A stretch of DNA of 64,000 nucleotides from Geothrix sp. PMB-07 (lineage in GTDB: Bacteria > Acidobacteriota > Holophagae > Holophagales > Holophagaceae), in the NCBI RefSeq assembly GCF_030758935.1, contig NZ_CP132333.1, forward strand, positions 1,240,992-1,304,991, given 5' to 3'. Shown here piece by piece: positions 32,715-41,559 of this stretch. The notes beneath the pieces are model-generated. The model ran no database searches and was not told where the DNA came from. It saw nothing but the letters and a program-made list of their open reading frames with translations. Numbering within the stretch: position 1 is the first letter of the stretch; each line of letters starts with the position of its first letter. A program made the position numbers and the translations under genes.

Positions 32715-34778
32715 TTAGAACTCGAGCACCTTCTTGGCCGCCGCCAGCACTTTATCGGCGTTGGGCAGGGTGGCGCGTTCGAGGATGCGGTTGAAGCCCA
32801 CGGGCGTGAACTCGGAGCCCACGCGCTCCACGGGCGCATCCAGCCAGGGGAAGCACTCGGAGGCGGCGATGGCCGCCAGCTCGCCGCCGAAGCCGCCGAA
32901 GACCTTGTCTTCATGGGCGATGAGCACCCGGTGGGTCTTCTTGACAGACTTGACGATGGCGTCCGTATCCAGGGGGCTGAGGCAGCGCAGGTCGATCACC
33001 TCGGCGGATTTGCCTTCCTTCTCCAGCTTGGCGGCGGCCTCCAGGGCGAAGTGCACCGGCGTGCCGTAGGCCAGGATGGTGAGGTCGGTGCCTTCGCGGC
33101 GGACGCGGGCCTTGCCGAAGGGCACCGCGAAGTCCGGCGGGATGACCGCATGGGCCATCTTCGCGTTGTAGAGGAACTTCGGCTCGAGGTAGAGGGTGGT
33201 GCCACGGCTGCGCATGGCAGTGCGCAGCAGACCCGCCGCATCGTCGGCGAAGGCGGGCACCACCACGCGGATGCCGGGCAGGGTGGTGAGCCAGCCCTCG
33301 ACATTCTGCGAGTGGTACAGGCCGCCGCCGATGTAGCCACCGGAGGCGATGCGGATGGTGATGTTGGGTGAGAACTGGCCGTTGCTGCGCCAGTAGTCGT
33401 GACTGGTCTCCACGATCTGCTCGGCGGCCGGCCAGATGTAGTCGGCGAACTCGGCACCTTCCACCACCACGCGGATCTTGTCATCCAGGCGCGAGAAGCC
33501 GTTGGCGGTGCCGACGATGAAATCCTCGGCGATGGGGCCATTGAACACGCGCTTTTCGCCGAACTCCTGCTGCATGCCCTTCGACACGTTGAAGATCCCG
33601 CCCTTGTCCTTGTTGGCCATGTCCTGGCCCCAGATGAAGGTGTCGGGGTTGTGCCGGAATTCCTCCTTGAGCGTCTGGTTCAGGGCGGCGATGACGCTGA
33701 GGGTCTCGCCGGTGGCCTGGTGAGTGCCGTCGGGGTACTGCGCGGACACCCAGCCCTCGGGGATGACAAAGGTCTGGATGCTGGCGGGATCAGGGTTCGG
33801 CGCCGCCATGGCCTTGTCGTGGGCGGCCAGGTAGTGGGCCTGGTTCTCGGTTTCGATGGCCTTCAGCTCATCCTCGCTGAGGCCCTGCGCCAGGCAGTAG
33901 GCCCGGAACTTCGGCAGGGGATCCTTGGCCTTGGCCTCGGCGCGTTCGGCGTCATCGCGGTAGAGCTCGTGGCGGTCGGAGTTGGAGTGGCTGCCGATGC
34001 GCACGCAGGTGGCGTAGACCATGGCCGGTCCGGCGCCGGTTCGCACATAACTGACGGCTTCCTGCATGGCGCGCATGGAATCGGGGAAATCCAGGCCGTC
34101 GCATTTGATGATCTTCAGGTTGGGGAAGCCGCTGAAATTGTCACAGATGTGCTCGTTGGCGCTCTGATCCTTCTTGGGAACGGAGATGCCGTAGCCGTTG
34201 TCCTGGATGATGAAAACCACGGGCAGCTTTTCCCGATCCGCGCCGTTGATGCTCTCGAAACAGTAGCCCTCGGAAAGGGAGGATTCACCCTGGCTGCTGA
34301 ACACGATGGCGTCGCGGCCATAGTATTTCACGGCACGGGCCAGGCCCACGGCGTGCTGCGTGTGATTGCCGGTGAGGCTCGACACGTTCTGGATGCCGAT
34401 GGAGGGCTTCCCAAAGTGGTTGCTCATGTGGCGGCCGCCGCCCGCGACATCCGTGGCCTTGGAGATGCCGTTGAGGAGGATCTCCTCGGCGGTGATGCCC
34501 CCGGCGAGGCAGGTCAGCAGGTCGCGGTAGTAGGGGAAAAGGAAATCCTGGCCCGCGCGGAAGGTGAGTCCTGCAGCGAGCTGGATGCCGTCGTGGCCCG
34601 CGCAAGGTGCGTGGTAGGACCAGCCGATGGCCTGCTTGAGGTAGTTCGGAGCCTTGTCGTCCAGGATGCGCCCGAGGTGCATCAGCTCATACCAGTGCGA
34701 GAGATCCTCGTGACTGGGGCCTTCATGGCCATCCAGCGCGTTCAGGGCCGCCTTCACCAGGGTCGGAGTGTCCAACAT
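32715..34778 (-). CDS. fused 2-oxoisovalerate dehydrogenase E1 (alpha-beta)
   Basis: A 687-residue fusion of both E1 subunits of a branched-chain 2-oxoacid dehydrogenase. Residues about 20-330 are E1-alpha, with the thiamine-diphosphate region reading QGESSLSEG...DNGYG in place of the common GDG...N. Residues about 350-687 are E1-beta (GTANGFSRLDDKIRVVVEGAEF and FGGFGGELAA). The enzyme decarboxylates branched-chain 2-oxo acids to acyl-CoA units via E2/E3, feeding iso-fatty acids. No E2 or E3 gene is adjacent. Single-chain E1s of this sort occur in several phyla. Confidence 0.9.
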   Translation of the reverse strand: MLDTPTLVKAALNALDGHEGPSHEDLSHWYELMHLGRILDDKAPNYLKQAIGWSYHAPCAGHDGIQLAAGLTFRAGQDFLFPYYRDLLTCLAGGITAEEILLNGISKATDVAGGGRHMSNHFGKPSIGIQNVSSLTGNHTQHAVGLARAVKYYGRDAIVFSSQGESSLSEGYCFESINGADREKLPVVFIIQDNGYGISVPKKDQSANEHICDNFSGFPNLKIIKCDGLDFPDSMRAMQEAVSYVRTGAGPAMVYATCVRIGSHSNSDRHELYRDDAERAEAKAKDPLPKFRAYCLAQGLSEDELKAIETENQAHYLAAHDKAMAAPNPDPASIQTFVIPEGWVSAQYPDGTHQATGETLSVIAALNQTLKEEFRHNPDTFIWGQDMANKDKGGIFNVSKGMQQEFGEKRVFNGPIAEDFIVGTANGFSRLDDKIRVVVEGAEFADYIWPAAEQIVETSHDYWRSNGQFSPNITIRIASGGYIGGGLYHSQNVEGWLTTLPGIRVVVPAFADDAAGLLRTAMRSRGTTLYLEPKFLYNAKMAHAVIPPDFAVPFGKARVRREGTDLTILAYGTPVHFALEAAAKLEKEGKSAEVIDLRCLSPLDTDAIVKSVKKTHRVLIAHEDKVFGGFGGELAAIAASECFPWLDAPVERVGSEFTPVGFNRILERATLPNADKVLAAAKKVLEF

Positions 34779-34875
34779 CCACCTCCAAAAAGCCGGGCTT
34801 GACCGGCGGTACCAGAGCCTTCCATCATCCCATGGACCTGGGATGCGGGCCAGTGATGAGGTGTCCGGACACCCT

Positions 34876-35868
34876 TCAGCCGTGGTTCCACACGCGGGGT
34901 GAGCTGTCTCGATTGGCGTCCGTAAAGGCTTTGGCGACGCGGCTCAAAGCGGACTTCATGGTCATGTCTTTGCCGTCCGGAAGCCAAAGGGCCGCGCCCG
35001 TGGGATGGTGGCCGAGGCTCTGCCGCAGGCGGTCCAGCAGCACATCAGCGCCGGTGTCGCCGGTGTGGGGCAGCAGCAGCAGATACTGATCCGTGGACAG
35101 CTCGACCAGCAGATCCTCGCCCCGCAAATGGGCAGCCGCGGCGGCCAGCTTGCCTTTGGTGCCGGGCACCATGGGCTGTGACCAAAGGGCCAGGGCCATG
35201 GGTTCGCGCCGCCGCCGGGCCATGAAGAGCGAGGCTCGCAGCCAAATGTCGAGGTAGCGGCGGTTGGGTAGGCCAGAGCGAGCACTCACCAGGGCGCTGT
35301 CCTCGACCACCGCGCTGCTGAGTTCCAGCGCATCCATGGCCGCTTGCAGCTCCTGTTTGATGTTCTCGGTCTCCAGCGTCCGCTCCACCAGGTGGCCGAG
35401 GGTTTTCAGCAGGGCCAGCTCCGCCCGGGTGAAGACGCGGGGTGCGTGGTGCTGAACGCACAGGGTCCCATGCACCTGGTCACCCACCATCAAAGCCACG
35501 CCGGCGTAGGAGCGGATGCCCAGTTCAAGATGGCCCGCGGATTTTCGCCAACGGGGTTCGTGAGCCGAATCTTTGATGGTGAGGGGCCGCTCCGGATGGG
35601 CGATGACAAAAGGGCAGAAGCCCTTCTCCGGCGTTTCAAAAATGCCCGTCAAGGGGGCGTCCGGCGCGGAGGCCCACCAAAGCACTTCATGGCCGAGGTG
35701 CGTGACCCGCGTGAGCAGCGCCTGATCGATATGGAGGGTCTGCACCAGCATCTCAAGGCCGTGCTCAAAGAGCCGTGCCGCATCACTGCGACTGTCCTGG
35801 AGCAGGTTGGACAGGGCTGAGAGGTGGCCGGATGTGCCAGCACGACGCTTCAGGGGTTTGACCACCAC
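34876..35868 (-). CDS. GAF-domain protein with degenerate GGDEF
   Basis: A 330-residue cytoplasmic protein. A GAF domain (about 20-165) ends with VGDQVHGTLCVQHHAPRVF. A helical linker follows, and then a GGDEF-like fold (about 195-320) that retains SGLPNRRYLDIWL and VLLDRLRQSLG. Its catalytic signature has become STDQYLLLL, so diguanylate cyclase activity is unlikely. Such domains often bind GTP or act as scaffolds. It may sense a small ligand through GAF and modulate another c-di-GMP enzyme, for example the REC-GGDEF-EAL protein at 28252. Confidence 0.7.
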   Translation of the reverse strand: MVVKPLKRRAGTSGHLSALSNLLQDSRSDAARLFEHGLEMLVQTLHIDQALLTRVTHLGHEVLWWASAPDAPLTGIFETPEKGFCPFVIAHPERPLTIKDSAHEPRWRKSAGHLELGIRSYAGVALMVGDQVHGTLCVQHHAPRVFTRAELALLKTLGHLVERTLETENIKQELQAAMDALELSSAVVEDSALVSARSGLPNRRYLDIWLRASLFMARRRREPMALALWSQPMVPGTKGKLAAAAAHLRGEDLLVELSTDQYLLLLPHTGDTGADVLLDRLRQSLGHHPTGAALWLPDGKDMTMKSALSRVAKAFTDANRDSSPRVWNHG

Positions 35869-35958
35869 TTCACGGCTCTCCAGTGACTGCTCCTAGAGTG
35901 GCGCCGTTTTCGCTGGTTGCAAGCCTTACCAGCTGTCAGGTTGGCTCTTCATCTTACC

Positions 35959-36099
35959 TACCAGCTGACCACGCGGAGGCTGGGACTGATTTCCACTCGG
36001 CACGGCCTGCGGCCGCACCGAGGTGCCCGGTTGCGTGTTGGACCAGGCCTCGGACGTGCCGATTACCAGCTGACCACGCGGAGGCTGGGACTGATTTCC
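35959..36099. repeat. 36-bp direct repeat duplicating the 3' end of the nfu gene
   Basis: The 36 bases at 36064-36099, which encode the last 11 codons of nfu and most of its stop, recur exactly at 35959-35994. The spacer between is bounded by an 8-bp inverted pair, TCGGCACG (35997-36004) and CGTGCCGA (36055-36062). The period is 105 bases. A shorter third piece (TTACCAGCTG) occurs near 35927. This looks like a partial tandem duplication or a small palindromic insert. Confidence 0.75.
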
Positions 36100-36608
36100 T
36101 CTTGGAGCAGGCCCTCGATGTAGCGCAGGGTGCCGCTGGTGGAGGAGGGGCAGGAGCCGCAGGCCCCGTGGTAGCTGATCTGAAGGGTCTGGCCGTCGAA
36201 GGAGATGACCTCCAGGCCGCCGCCATCCCCCGCCAAGCCAGGCCGGATGCGGGAATCCAGCAGCTGGTTGATGCGCGCCAGGGTGGCGTCCGCGTCGCCG
36301 CCGGGGGTGAGCGGGGCGGAGTCGCCCAGGTCGTTTTCGGGCAGCTTCAGATCCTCGATGGCTTCGCAGATGGGATCGATGAGATCGCTCCATTCCGCGG
36401 ACGGTTCCTTGTTCACGGTGACGAAGCGGTCCATGTAGAACACGGAGGTGACCTTGCCCAGGCCGAAGAGGCAGGAGCCCAGCGGATCACCCACGGCGGC
36501 CCCGAAATCCTTGAAAGAGCGGGAACCCGCCTTGAGGATGGCCGGATGCACCAGGAACTTGAGTGCATCGGGGTTCGGCGTGGGTTCGATGTTGATGACC
36601 TTGGGCAT
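36063..36608 (-). CDS. Nfu-type iron-sulfur carrier protein
   Basis: A 181-residue protein with an N-terminal Nfu_N domain (NIEPTPNPDALKF onward) and a C-terminal NifU-like domain (about 105-175) carrying the Fe-S ligands C150 and C153 in HGACGSCPSS. A dimer binds one 4Fe-4S cluster and delivers it to target enzymes. Both domains are complete, as in eukaryotic NFU1-type proteins. GGGAGA precedes the ATG. Its last codons are duplicated just downstream (see repeat at 35959). Confidence 0.88.
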   Translation of the reverse strand: MPKVINIEPTPNPDALKFLVHPAILKAGSRSFKDFGAAVGDPLGSCLFGLGKVTSVFYMDRFVTVNKEPSAEWSDLIDPICEAIEDLKLPENDLGDSAPLTPGGDADATLARINQLLDSRIRPGLAGDGGGLEVISFDGQTLQISYHGACGSCPSSTSGTLRYIEGLLQEEISPSLRVVSW

Positions 36609-36680
36609 GGCGGTCTCCCGTTAAAGTTTACCAAATTCGTCAGGATTTGCGAGGGCCCATACTTTGAGGCGGGAGTTCCC

Positions 36681-37349
36681 ATGACGAGACCCAAGGCCCT
36701 GCTGAGTTGGTCCAGCGGCAAAGACGCCGCCTGGGCGCTGCACATCCTTCGGCAGGCAAGAGAGGTGGACGTGGTGGGCCTGCTCACCACCACCAACGAG
36801 GCCTTCGAGCGGGTGGCCATGCATGGTGTGCGGGAGGCACTGCTGGAGGCCCAGGCCGAGGCCGCTGGTCTGCCGCTCTGGAAGGTGCCGTTGCCTTGGC
36901 CCTGCTCCAACGAGGCCTACGAGGCCCGCATGGCCGCCGTGTGCGCGGAAGCCCAGGCCCAGGGCATCGAGGCCATGGCCTTCGGCGATCTCTTCCTGGA
37001 GGATGTGCGGGACTACCGCATCCAGAAGCTGGCGGGAACTGGCCTGCGGCCCCTCTTTCCCATCTGGAATCCGGATACTGCGGGCCTGGCCCGGGAGATG
37101 GTCGGGGCCGGGCTCCGGGCCACCTTGGCCTGCGTGGATCCCCGCGTGCTGGCCGCGGAGTTCGCCGGACGGGATTTCGATGCGGGCTTGTTGGCCGAGC
37201 TGCCCGAGGGGGTGGATCCCTGCGGCGAACGGGGCGAATTCCATACCTTCGCCTGGGGCGGGCCCATGTTCCAGCATCCGGTGGCCATCCGAAGAGGTGA
37301 GGTGGTGGAACGGGATGGCTTTGTCTTCGCCGACCTGCTGCCGGCATGA
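36681..37349 (+). CDS. Dph6-related (DUF71) ATP pyrophosphatase
   Basis: A 222-residue enzyme of the adenine nucleotide alpha-hydrolase fold. The PP-loop is LLSWSSGKDAAWAL at the N-terminus. The family EAMAFGDLFLEDVRDYR segment sits mid-protein, and the C-terminal PCGERGEFHTF is the DUF71 signature. Archaeal/eukaryotic relatives amidate diphthine; bacterial members act on unknown substrates. GGGAG lies five bases before ATG 36681. Its stop overlaps the next start by 4 bases (ATGA). Confidence 0.85.
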   Translation: MTRPKALLSWSSGKDAAWALHILRQAREVDVVGLLTTTNEAFERVAMHGVREALLEAQAEAAGLPLWKVPLPWPCSNEAYEARMAAVCAEAQAQGIEAMAFGDLFLEDVRDYRIQKLAGTGLRPLFPIWNPDTAGLAREMVGAGLRATLACVDPRVLAAEFAGRDFDAGLLAELPEGVDPCGERGEFHTFAWGGPMFQHPVAIRRGEVVERDGFVFADLLPA

Positions 37350-38821
37350 ACCCCGCGAAACCCCAGGGGGCCACGCTTATGGACCCCGGCAAGCCGCTCA
37401 TTCTGGTGACGGGCGCCACGGGCTACATCGGCGGGCGCCTGGTGCCGAAGTTGCTTGAAGCCGGGCACCGGGTCCGCTGCTTGTCTCGCAATCCCGAGCG
37501 CCTGGCGGGCCGATCTTGGCCGGGCGTGCAGATGGTGAAGGGCGATGTGTCCGATTCAGCCTCTCTGGAAGCTGCTTTGGCGGGCGTGGCCCAGGCCTAC
37601 TATCTGGTGCATGCCATGGGTGAGGACCGCCCCGATTTCCGGGGCCGGGACCTGCGGCAGGCGCTGGCCTTCGCGGAAGCCTGTGCGAAGGCCGACGTAC
37701 GTCGGATCATCTACCTGGGCGGTCTGGGCGATCCCACCCGCCATCGCAGCGATCACCTCGCCAGCCGCCAGGAGGTGGGTGCCGCGCTGGGTTCCACGGG
37801 CGTGCCGGTGCTGGAGTTCCGGGCTGCTGTGATCGTGGGCAGTGGCAGCGCCAGCTTCGAGATGATCCGCCACCTGACCGAACGGCTGCCTGTGATGATC
37901 ACGCCCCGCTGGGTGAACACCCGCTGCCAGCCCATCGGCGTGCGCGATGTGCTGGCCTACCTTCGCGAGGCCCTCAGCCACCCGCAGGTGGAAGGCATCT
38001 TTGAGATCGGCGGCGGAGACGTGCTCAGCTACCGGGAGATGATGCTGGCCTACGCGGAGACAAGAGGGCTCCGCCGCACGATCCTGCCCATGAATGTTCC
38101 TCTGCCCATCCTGTCGGTGCTCTGGGTGGATCTGATGACGCCCATTCCCCTGGCGCTGGCGGGGCCCCTGGTGGAAGGCGCCAGCACCGAGGTGGTGGTG
38201 CGGGATCCGCGCGCGCTGGACGTGTTCTCGGTGCGGCCCCTGACCTACCGCGAATCCTTGGCCCTGGCCTTGCAGCGACTGGATGAGGATGCCGTGGAGA
38301 CCACCTGGGCCTCCAGCCTCGCGGGCGAACCCGAGGGCAGTTCGCTGGGTTCCCATGAAGGGATGCTGCTGGCACGGCATTCCCGGCATGTGAAGGCTCG
38401 CCCCGAGGCGGTCTTCCAGGTGTGCTGCGCCCTCGGCGGAGAAAACGGCTGGCCCGCCGGCAACTGGCTGTGGCAGATGCGCGGCTGGATGGATCGCGCC
38501 CTGCGCGGCACAGGCATGCGCCGCGGTCGCAGGCATCCACGGGAACTGCGCGTGGGCGATCCCGTGGATTTCTGGCGGGTGGAGGCCCTGGAGCCCGATC
38601 ACCTGCTGCGGTTGCGGTCGGAGATGAAGGTGGATGGCCACGCCTGGCTGCAATTCATCATTCGGCCTGAGGGAACGGGCACCCGCCTGGAACAGACCGC
38701 CTTCTTCGAGCCCCATGGCCTGTTGGGATTGCTCTACTGGTATGCGGTGCTGCCCTTCCACTGGTTCGTGTTTCCCGGCATGATCCGCGCGCTGAAGAAA
38801 CGGGCCGAAGCGGTCATGTGA
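37346..38821 (+). CDS. SDR-type NAD(P)-binding protein with C-terminal DUF2867
   Basis: A 491-residue two-domain protein. Residues about 17-300 are an atypical short-chain dehydrogenase of the NmrA/complex-I-like type, with the dinucleotide loop GATGYIGG and YLVHAMGED, RRIIYLGGLG motifs; a catalytic YxxxK is not clear. Residues about 340-490 are a DUF2867/START-like domain ending in a hydrophobic segment (GLLYWYAVLPFHWFVFPG). The fusion is a known pattern of unknown role, possibly membrane-associated. It starts within the stop of the DUF71 gene and is followed after 13 bases by the inositol-phosphatase gene. Confidence 0.8.
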   Translation: MNPAKPQGATLMDPGKPLILVTGATGYIGGRLVPKLLEAGHRVRCLSRNPERLAGRSWPGVQMVKGDVSDSASLEAALAGVAQAYYLVHAMGEDRPDFRGRDLRQALAFAEACAKADVRRIIYLGGLGDPTRHRSDHLASRQEVGAALGSTGVPVLEFRAAVIVGSGSASFEMIRHLTERLPVMITPRWVNTRCQPIGVRDVLAYLREALSHPQVEGIFEIGGGDVLSYREMMLAYAETRGLRRTILPMNVPLPILSVLWVDLMTPIPLALAGPLVEGASTEVVVRDPRALDVFSVRPLTYRESLALALQRLDEDAVETTWASSLAGEPEGSSLGSHEGMLLARHSRHVKARPEAVFQVCCALGGENGWPAGNWLWQMRGWMDRALRGTGMRRGRRHPRELRVGDPVDFWRVEALEPDHLLRLRSEMKVDGHAWLQFIIRPEGTGTRLEQTAFFEPHGLLGLLYWYAVLPFHWFVFPGMIRALKKRAEAVM

Positions 38822-38834
38822 CAATCGAACCGGG

Positions 38835-39620
38835 ATGGTGACCATGTTCGAGACGCAACGGGATGCCTGTGTGGCCGCAGCCGAGGCTGGCGGCAAGGTG
38901 CTGCTGGGCTACTTCCGCCAGCTGGATCCCGCCACCATCACCGAGAAAACCAAGAACGATTTCGTGAGCGATGCGGATCGCGCTTCCGAGGCGGCCATTC
39001 GCGCAGAGCTGGAGTTCCGTTTCCCGCAGTACGGATTCGTCGGCGAAGAGGGAGGTGCCTCCGGCGACACCGAGCGGCGCTGGATTGTGGATCCCCTGGA
39101 CGGCACCCTGAACTTCGTCCAGGGTTTCCCCCACTGGTGCGTGTCTGTGGCGCTGTGGGATGCGGAGGGCCCCGTGGCGGGTTGTGTGCTTGATCCCCTC
39201 CGCGGTGACTGCTTCCTGGCAACGCGGGGGCAGGGCGCCACCTGGAACGGCAAGCCCATGGGGGTCTCCAAGCAGCCGGGCCTGGATGGGGCCTTCCTGG
39301 CCACGGGCTTCGCGTACCAATTGGGAGATCGCTGGCCCCGCTTCCATGCGGCGCTGGGTCGTGTCTTCCCACGCGCCATGGGCCTCCGCCGCGCGGGCAG
39401 CGCCGCGCTGGACTTGGCTCACACCGCCTGCGGCATCTACGACGGCTATTTCGAGCTGGGCCTCAAACCCTGGGATCTCGCCGCGGGCGTGCTGCTGGTG
39501 CAGGAGGCGGGCGGCCTCCTCGTGGATTGGGAAGGCGGTCAGTCCTGGTTCGACAGCGGCAACCTGGTGGCGGGCAACCGTGACGTGGTGCCGGGGCTGC
39601 TGGCGGAGCTGGCGGGCTGA
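38835..39620 (+). CDS. inositol monophosphatase family protein
   Basis: A 261-residue phosphatase of the IMPase/FBPase/CysQ superfamily. The metal-binding residues are in place: E71-E72 (VGEEGG), D86-P-L-D89-G-T (DPLDGT) and a C-terminal WDLAAG with its Asp. It could hydrolyse inositol-1-phosphate, histidinol phosphate or 3'-phosphoadenosine phosphate; the family cannot be split by eye. It is third in a gene run with the DUF71 and SDR genes (13 bases apart). Either of two nearby ATGs (38835, 38844) could start it. Confidence 0.9.
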   Translation: MVTMFETQRDACVAAAEAGGKVLLGYFRQLDPATITEKTKNDFVSDADRASEAAIRAELEFRFPQYGFVGEEGGASGDTERRWIVDPLDGTLNFVQGFPHWCVSVALWDAEGPVAGCVLDPLRGDCFLATRGQGATWNGKPMGVSKQPGLDGAFLATGFAYQLGDRWPRFHAALGRVFPRAMGLRRAGSAALDLAHTACGIYDGYFELGLKPWDLAAGVLLVQEAGGLLVDWEGGQSWFDSGNLVAGNRDVVPGLLAELAG

Positions 39621-39633
39621 AGCAGGCCGGCTA

Positions 39634-39715
39634 GATCCAAAGACGGATTCCGCGCTCATCCCTGTGAGCGTTCATGTGAGTGGACCAGCGGTTTTTATGT
39701 GAGGCGGACCTATGC
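39634..39715 (+). repeat. leader repeat, copy 1, upstream of DUF1800-DUF1501 pair
   Basis: This 82-base stretch aligns with 43645-43727 with only one single-base gap. Shared blocks include GATCCAAAG, GTGGACCAG, GGTTTTT and CTATGC. Both copies lie in the gap upstream of a DUF1800-DUF1501 gene pair. They were probably duplicated together with it and may hold its promoter or a regulatory leader. Confidence 0.7.
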
Positions 39716-39846
39716 CTTGGGTTCGCCTCCGGTGTTTATGGGTGATCAGTCCTTTTCTTCACAGGTGCGCGACTTCACCGCCGATCCGCATGCACCCCTT
39801 CAGCCGCGCCCAGATTAACCAGGGTCCCCGTTCCAAGGAGAAAGCT

Positions 39847-41550
39847 ATGGCCGGTGTTTTCGACGTACCCCAAACCAGCTGGACCACGGACGATGTTCTG
39901 CATTTCGCGCGGCGGGCCGGTTTTCACCTGAAACCGGAAGCCGCTCAGGCCCTGGTGGCAGGAGGGCCCGCCGCGGCGGTGTCGGCGTGGATCAGCGCCA
40001 GCGCCGACGAAACCGCCTACCTGCAAGCCCGCAGCACCAAGGGCGATGTCTACTACGACGCCGATGTGGATGGATCCAACCAAGGGCCCCACGGATTCAC
40101 CATCCGCCCCATCGGATCGATTTCCGAGGCGCAGGGGCACACCTGTTTCTCCCTCATGTTCAACCCGAACCAGGCCAAGGAGCGCATCGCCCTCTTCTGG
40201 CACCAGTTTTTCGCCACAGGCGCCGCCAAGGTGGATAACCCCACCCTCATGGCCAATCAATTCCAGCTGTTCAGGGACATGGGTCGGGGAGCCTTTCCGG
40301 ATTTGCTCAAAGCGGTCAGCCACGACCCGGCGATGCTGCGCTGGCTGGATGGCATCGCCAACAGCGTGGATGGCTCCGGCAAGGCCCCCAACGAGAACTA
40401 CGCCCGGGAAGTCATGGAGCTCTATTCCCTGGGCCCCTACAACGGCTACGGCGAGCCGGACATCAAGGCCATGGCCCAGCTTTTCGCCGGATGGACGTTC
40501 TACGCCAGCGGATCCGAGCTCTTCGAGGATTCCGGCCAGACCTACGCCACCACGGGGCATGCGGTGGTGGCCATGGGGCAGGCCAATCCGGTCAATGCGC
40601 CGCTCCTTCTGGACGGCCTTGGCGATACGCTGGCGGCCAATGAGAAGCTGCCCGAGCGCCGGGTGTTCCCTGCCAACGCCGCCGTCACCCTGTTCGGAAG
40701 CCAGGTGCCGGTGATGGGCGCCGACTTCGGCGATAACGCGCTCGCCCTCATCACCACCACCCGCAGCACCGAATGCGCCCAGTTCCTCGCGCGGCGCCTG
40801 CTGCGGCATTTCCTGGCGCCGGAATCGGATCTCAGCGCCACCGTGTTCAACGATTTCGCGGCCACGCTGAAGGCCTCCCATTTCGACATCGGAGCCTGCC
40901 TCACGAAGCTGTTCACCAGCCAGGAATTCTACCGGCCCCAGTACCGCTACTGCCTGGTGGAAGGCCCCGTGGCCTGGATGATCCGGCAGGCCCGCGCCCT
41001 TTGCCCCGATCTGGCGAAGGCATTGGCGACTCCTTTGAATGGAACCCCGGGAGTGCCAAGCTTTCCTGTGTTTGCGGGCGCCCAGAACAGTGACGAAGAC
41101 GAACAGATCGCCTGGTACACGGGCTTCGCAGGCCAGAAGCTGCTCAATCCCAAAGGGCCCAACGGCTGGGCCGAACACCTGGGCTGGATCAACAGCAACG
41201 CGGCCCAGTACCGCAGCAGGCTGGCCGCTGCGCTTGCCTATGGCCCCACGGATTTCACCGGAGATGGGCGCGATCACCCAGGTTCTCCGACCGTCGGCTT
41301 CTTTCCCACGGGCGATATCAGCCTGTGGTTTCCCTCGAAACCCGCCGGGCCCACGGACGTTTGGAACCGGCTTATGGATCTCCTTCAGCCCGCCCCCATC
41401 CCGGCGGCGGCGCGCGACCAGCTTCTGACGGGGGACAATGGCCTCTGGGGACCCGGGCAGACCTTCGCGGCTTGGAACGCCACGGACCAGCGCAAGGCCC
41501 GGGATCTGGCCTTCCTCATCCTGTCCTCACCCCAGGCTCAGGTCCACTAG
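39847..41550 (+). CDS. DUF1800-family protein, copy 1
   Basis: A 567-residue protein starting at ATG 39847 (AAGGAG upstream). It shows the DUF1800 features: an N-terminal helix-rich region beginning DVLHFARRAGF, the conserved KERIALFWHQFFATG, GKAPNENYAREVMELYSLG and AQLFAGWTFY segments, and a C-terminal AWNATDQRKARDLAFLILSSPQ. No signal peptide is seen. DUF1800 genes usually lie next to DUF1501 genes, as here (9 bases apart). Function is unknown, though a periplasmic or cell-surface role has been guessed for the pair. It is strongly similar over its whole length to the copy at 44378. Confidence 0.88.
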   Translation: MAGVFDVPQTSWTTDDVLHFARRAGFHLKPEAAQALVAGGPAAAVSAWISASADETAYLQARSTKGDVYYDADVDGSNQGPHGFTIRPIGSISEAQGHTCFSLMFNPNQAKERIALFWHQFFATGAAKVDNPTLMANQFQLFRDMGRGAFPDLLKAVSHDPAMLRWLDGIANSVDGSGKAPNENYAREVMELYSLGPYNGYGEPDIKAMAQLFAGWTFYASGSELFEDSGQTYATTGHAVVAMGQANPVNAPLLLDGLGDTLAANEKLPERRVFPANAAVTLFGSQVPVMGADFGDNALALITTTRSTECAQFLARRLLRHFLAPESDLSATVFNDFAATLKASHFDIGACLTKLFTSQEFYRPQYRYCLVEGPVAWMIRQARALCPDLAKALATPLNGTPGVPSFPVFAGAQNSDEDEQIAWYTGFAGQKLLNPKGPNGWAEHLGWINSNAAQYRSRLAAALAYGPTDFTGDGRDHPGSPTVGFFPTGDISLWFPSKPAGPTDVWNRLMDLLQPAPIPAAARDQLLTGDNGLWGPGQTFAAWNATDQRKARDLAFLILSSPQAQVH

Positions 41551-41559
41551 GAGCGCGCC

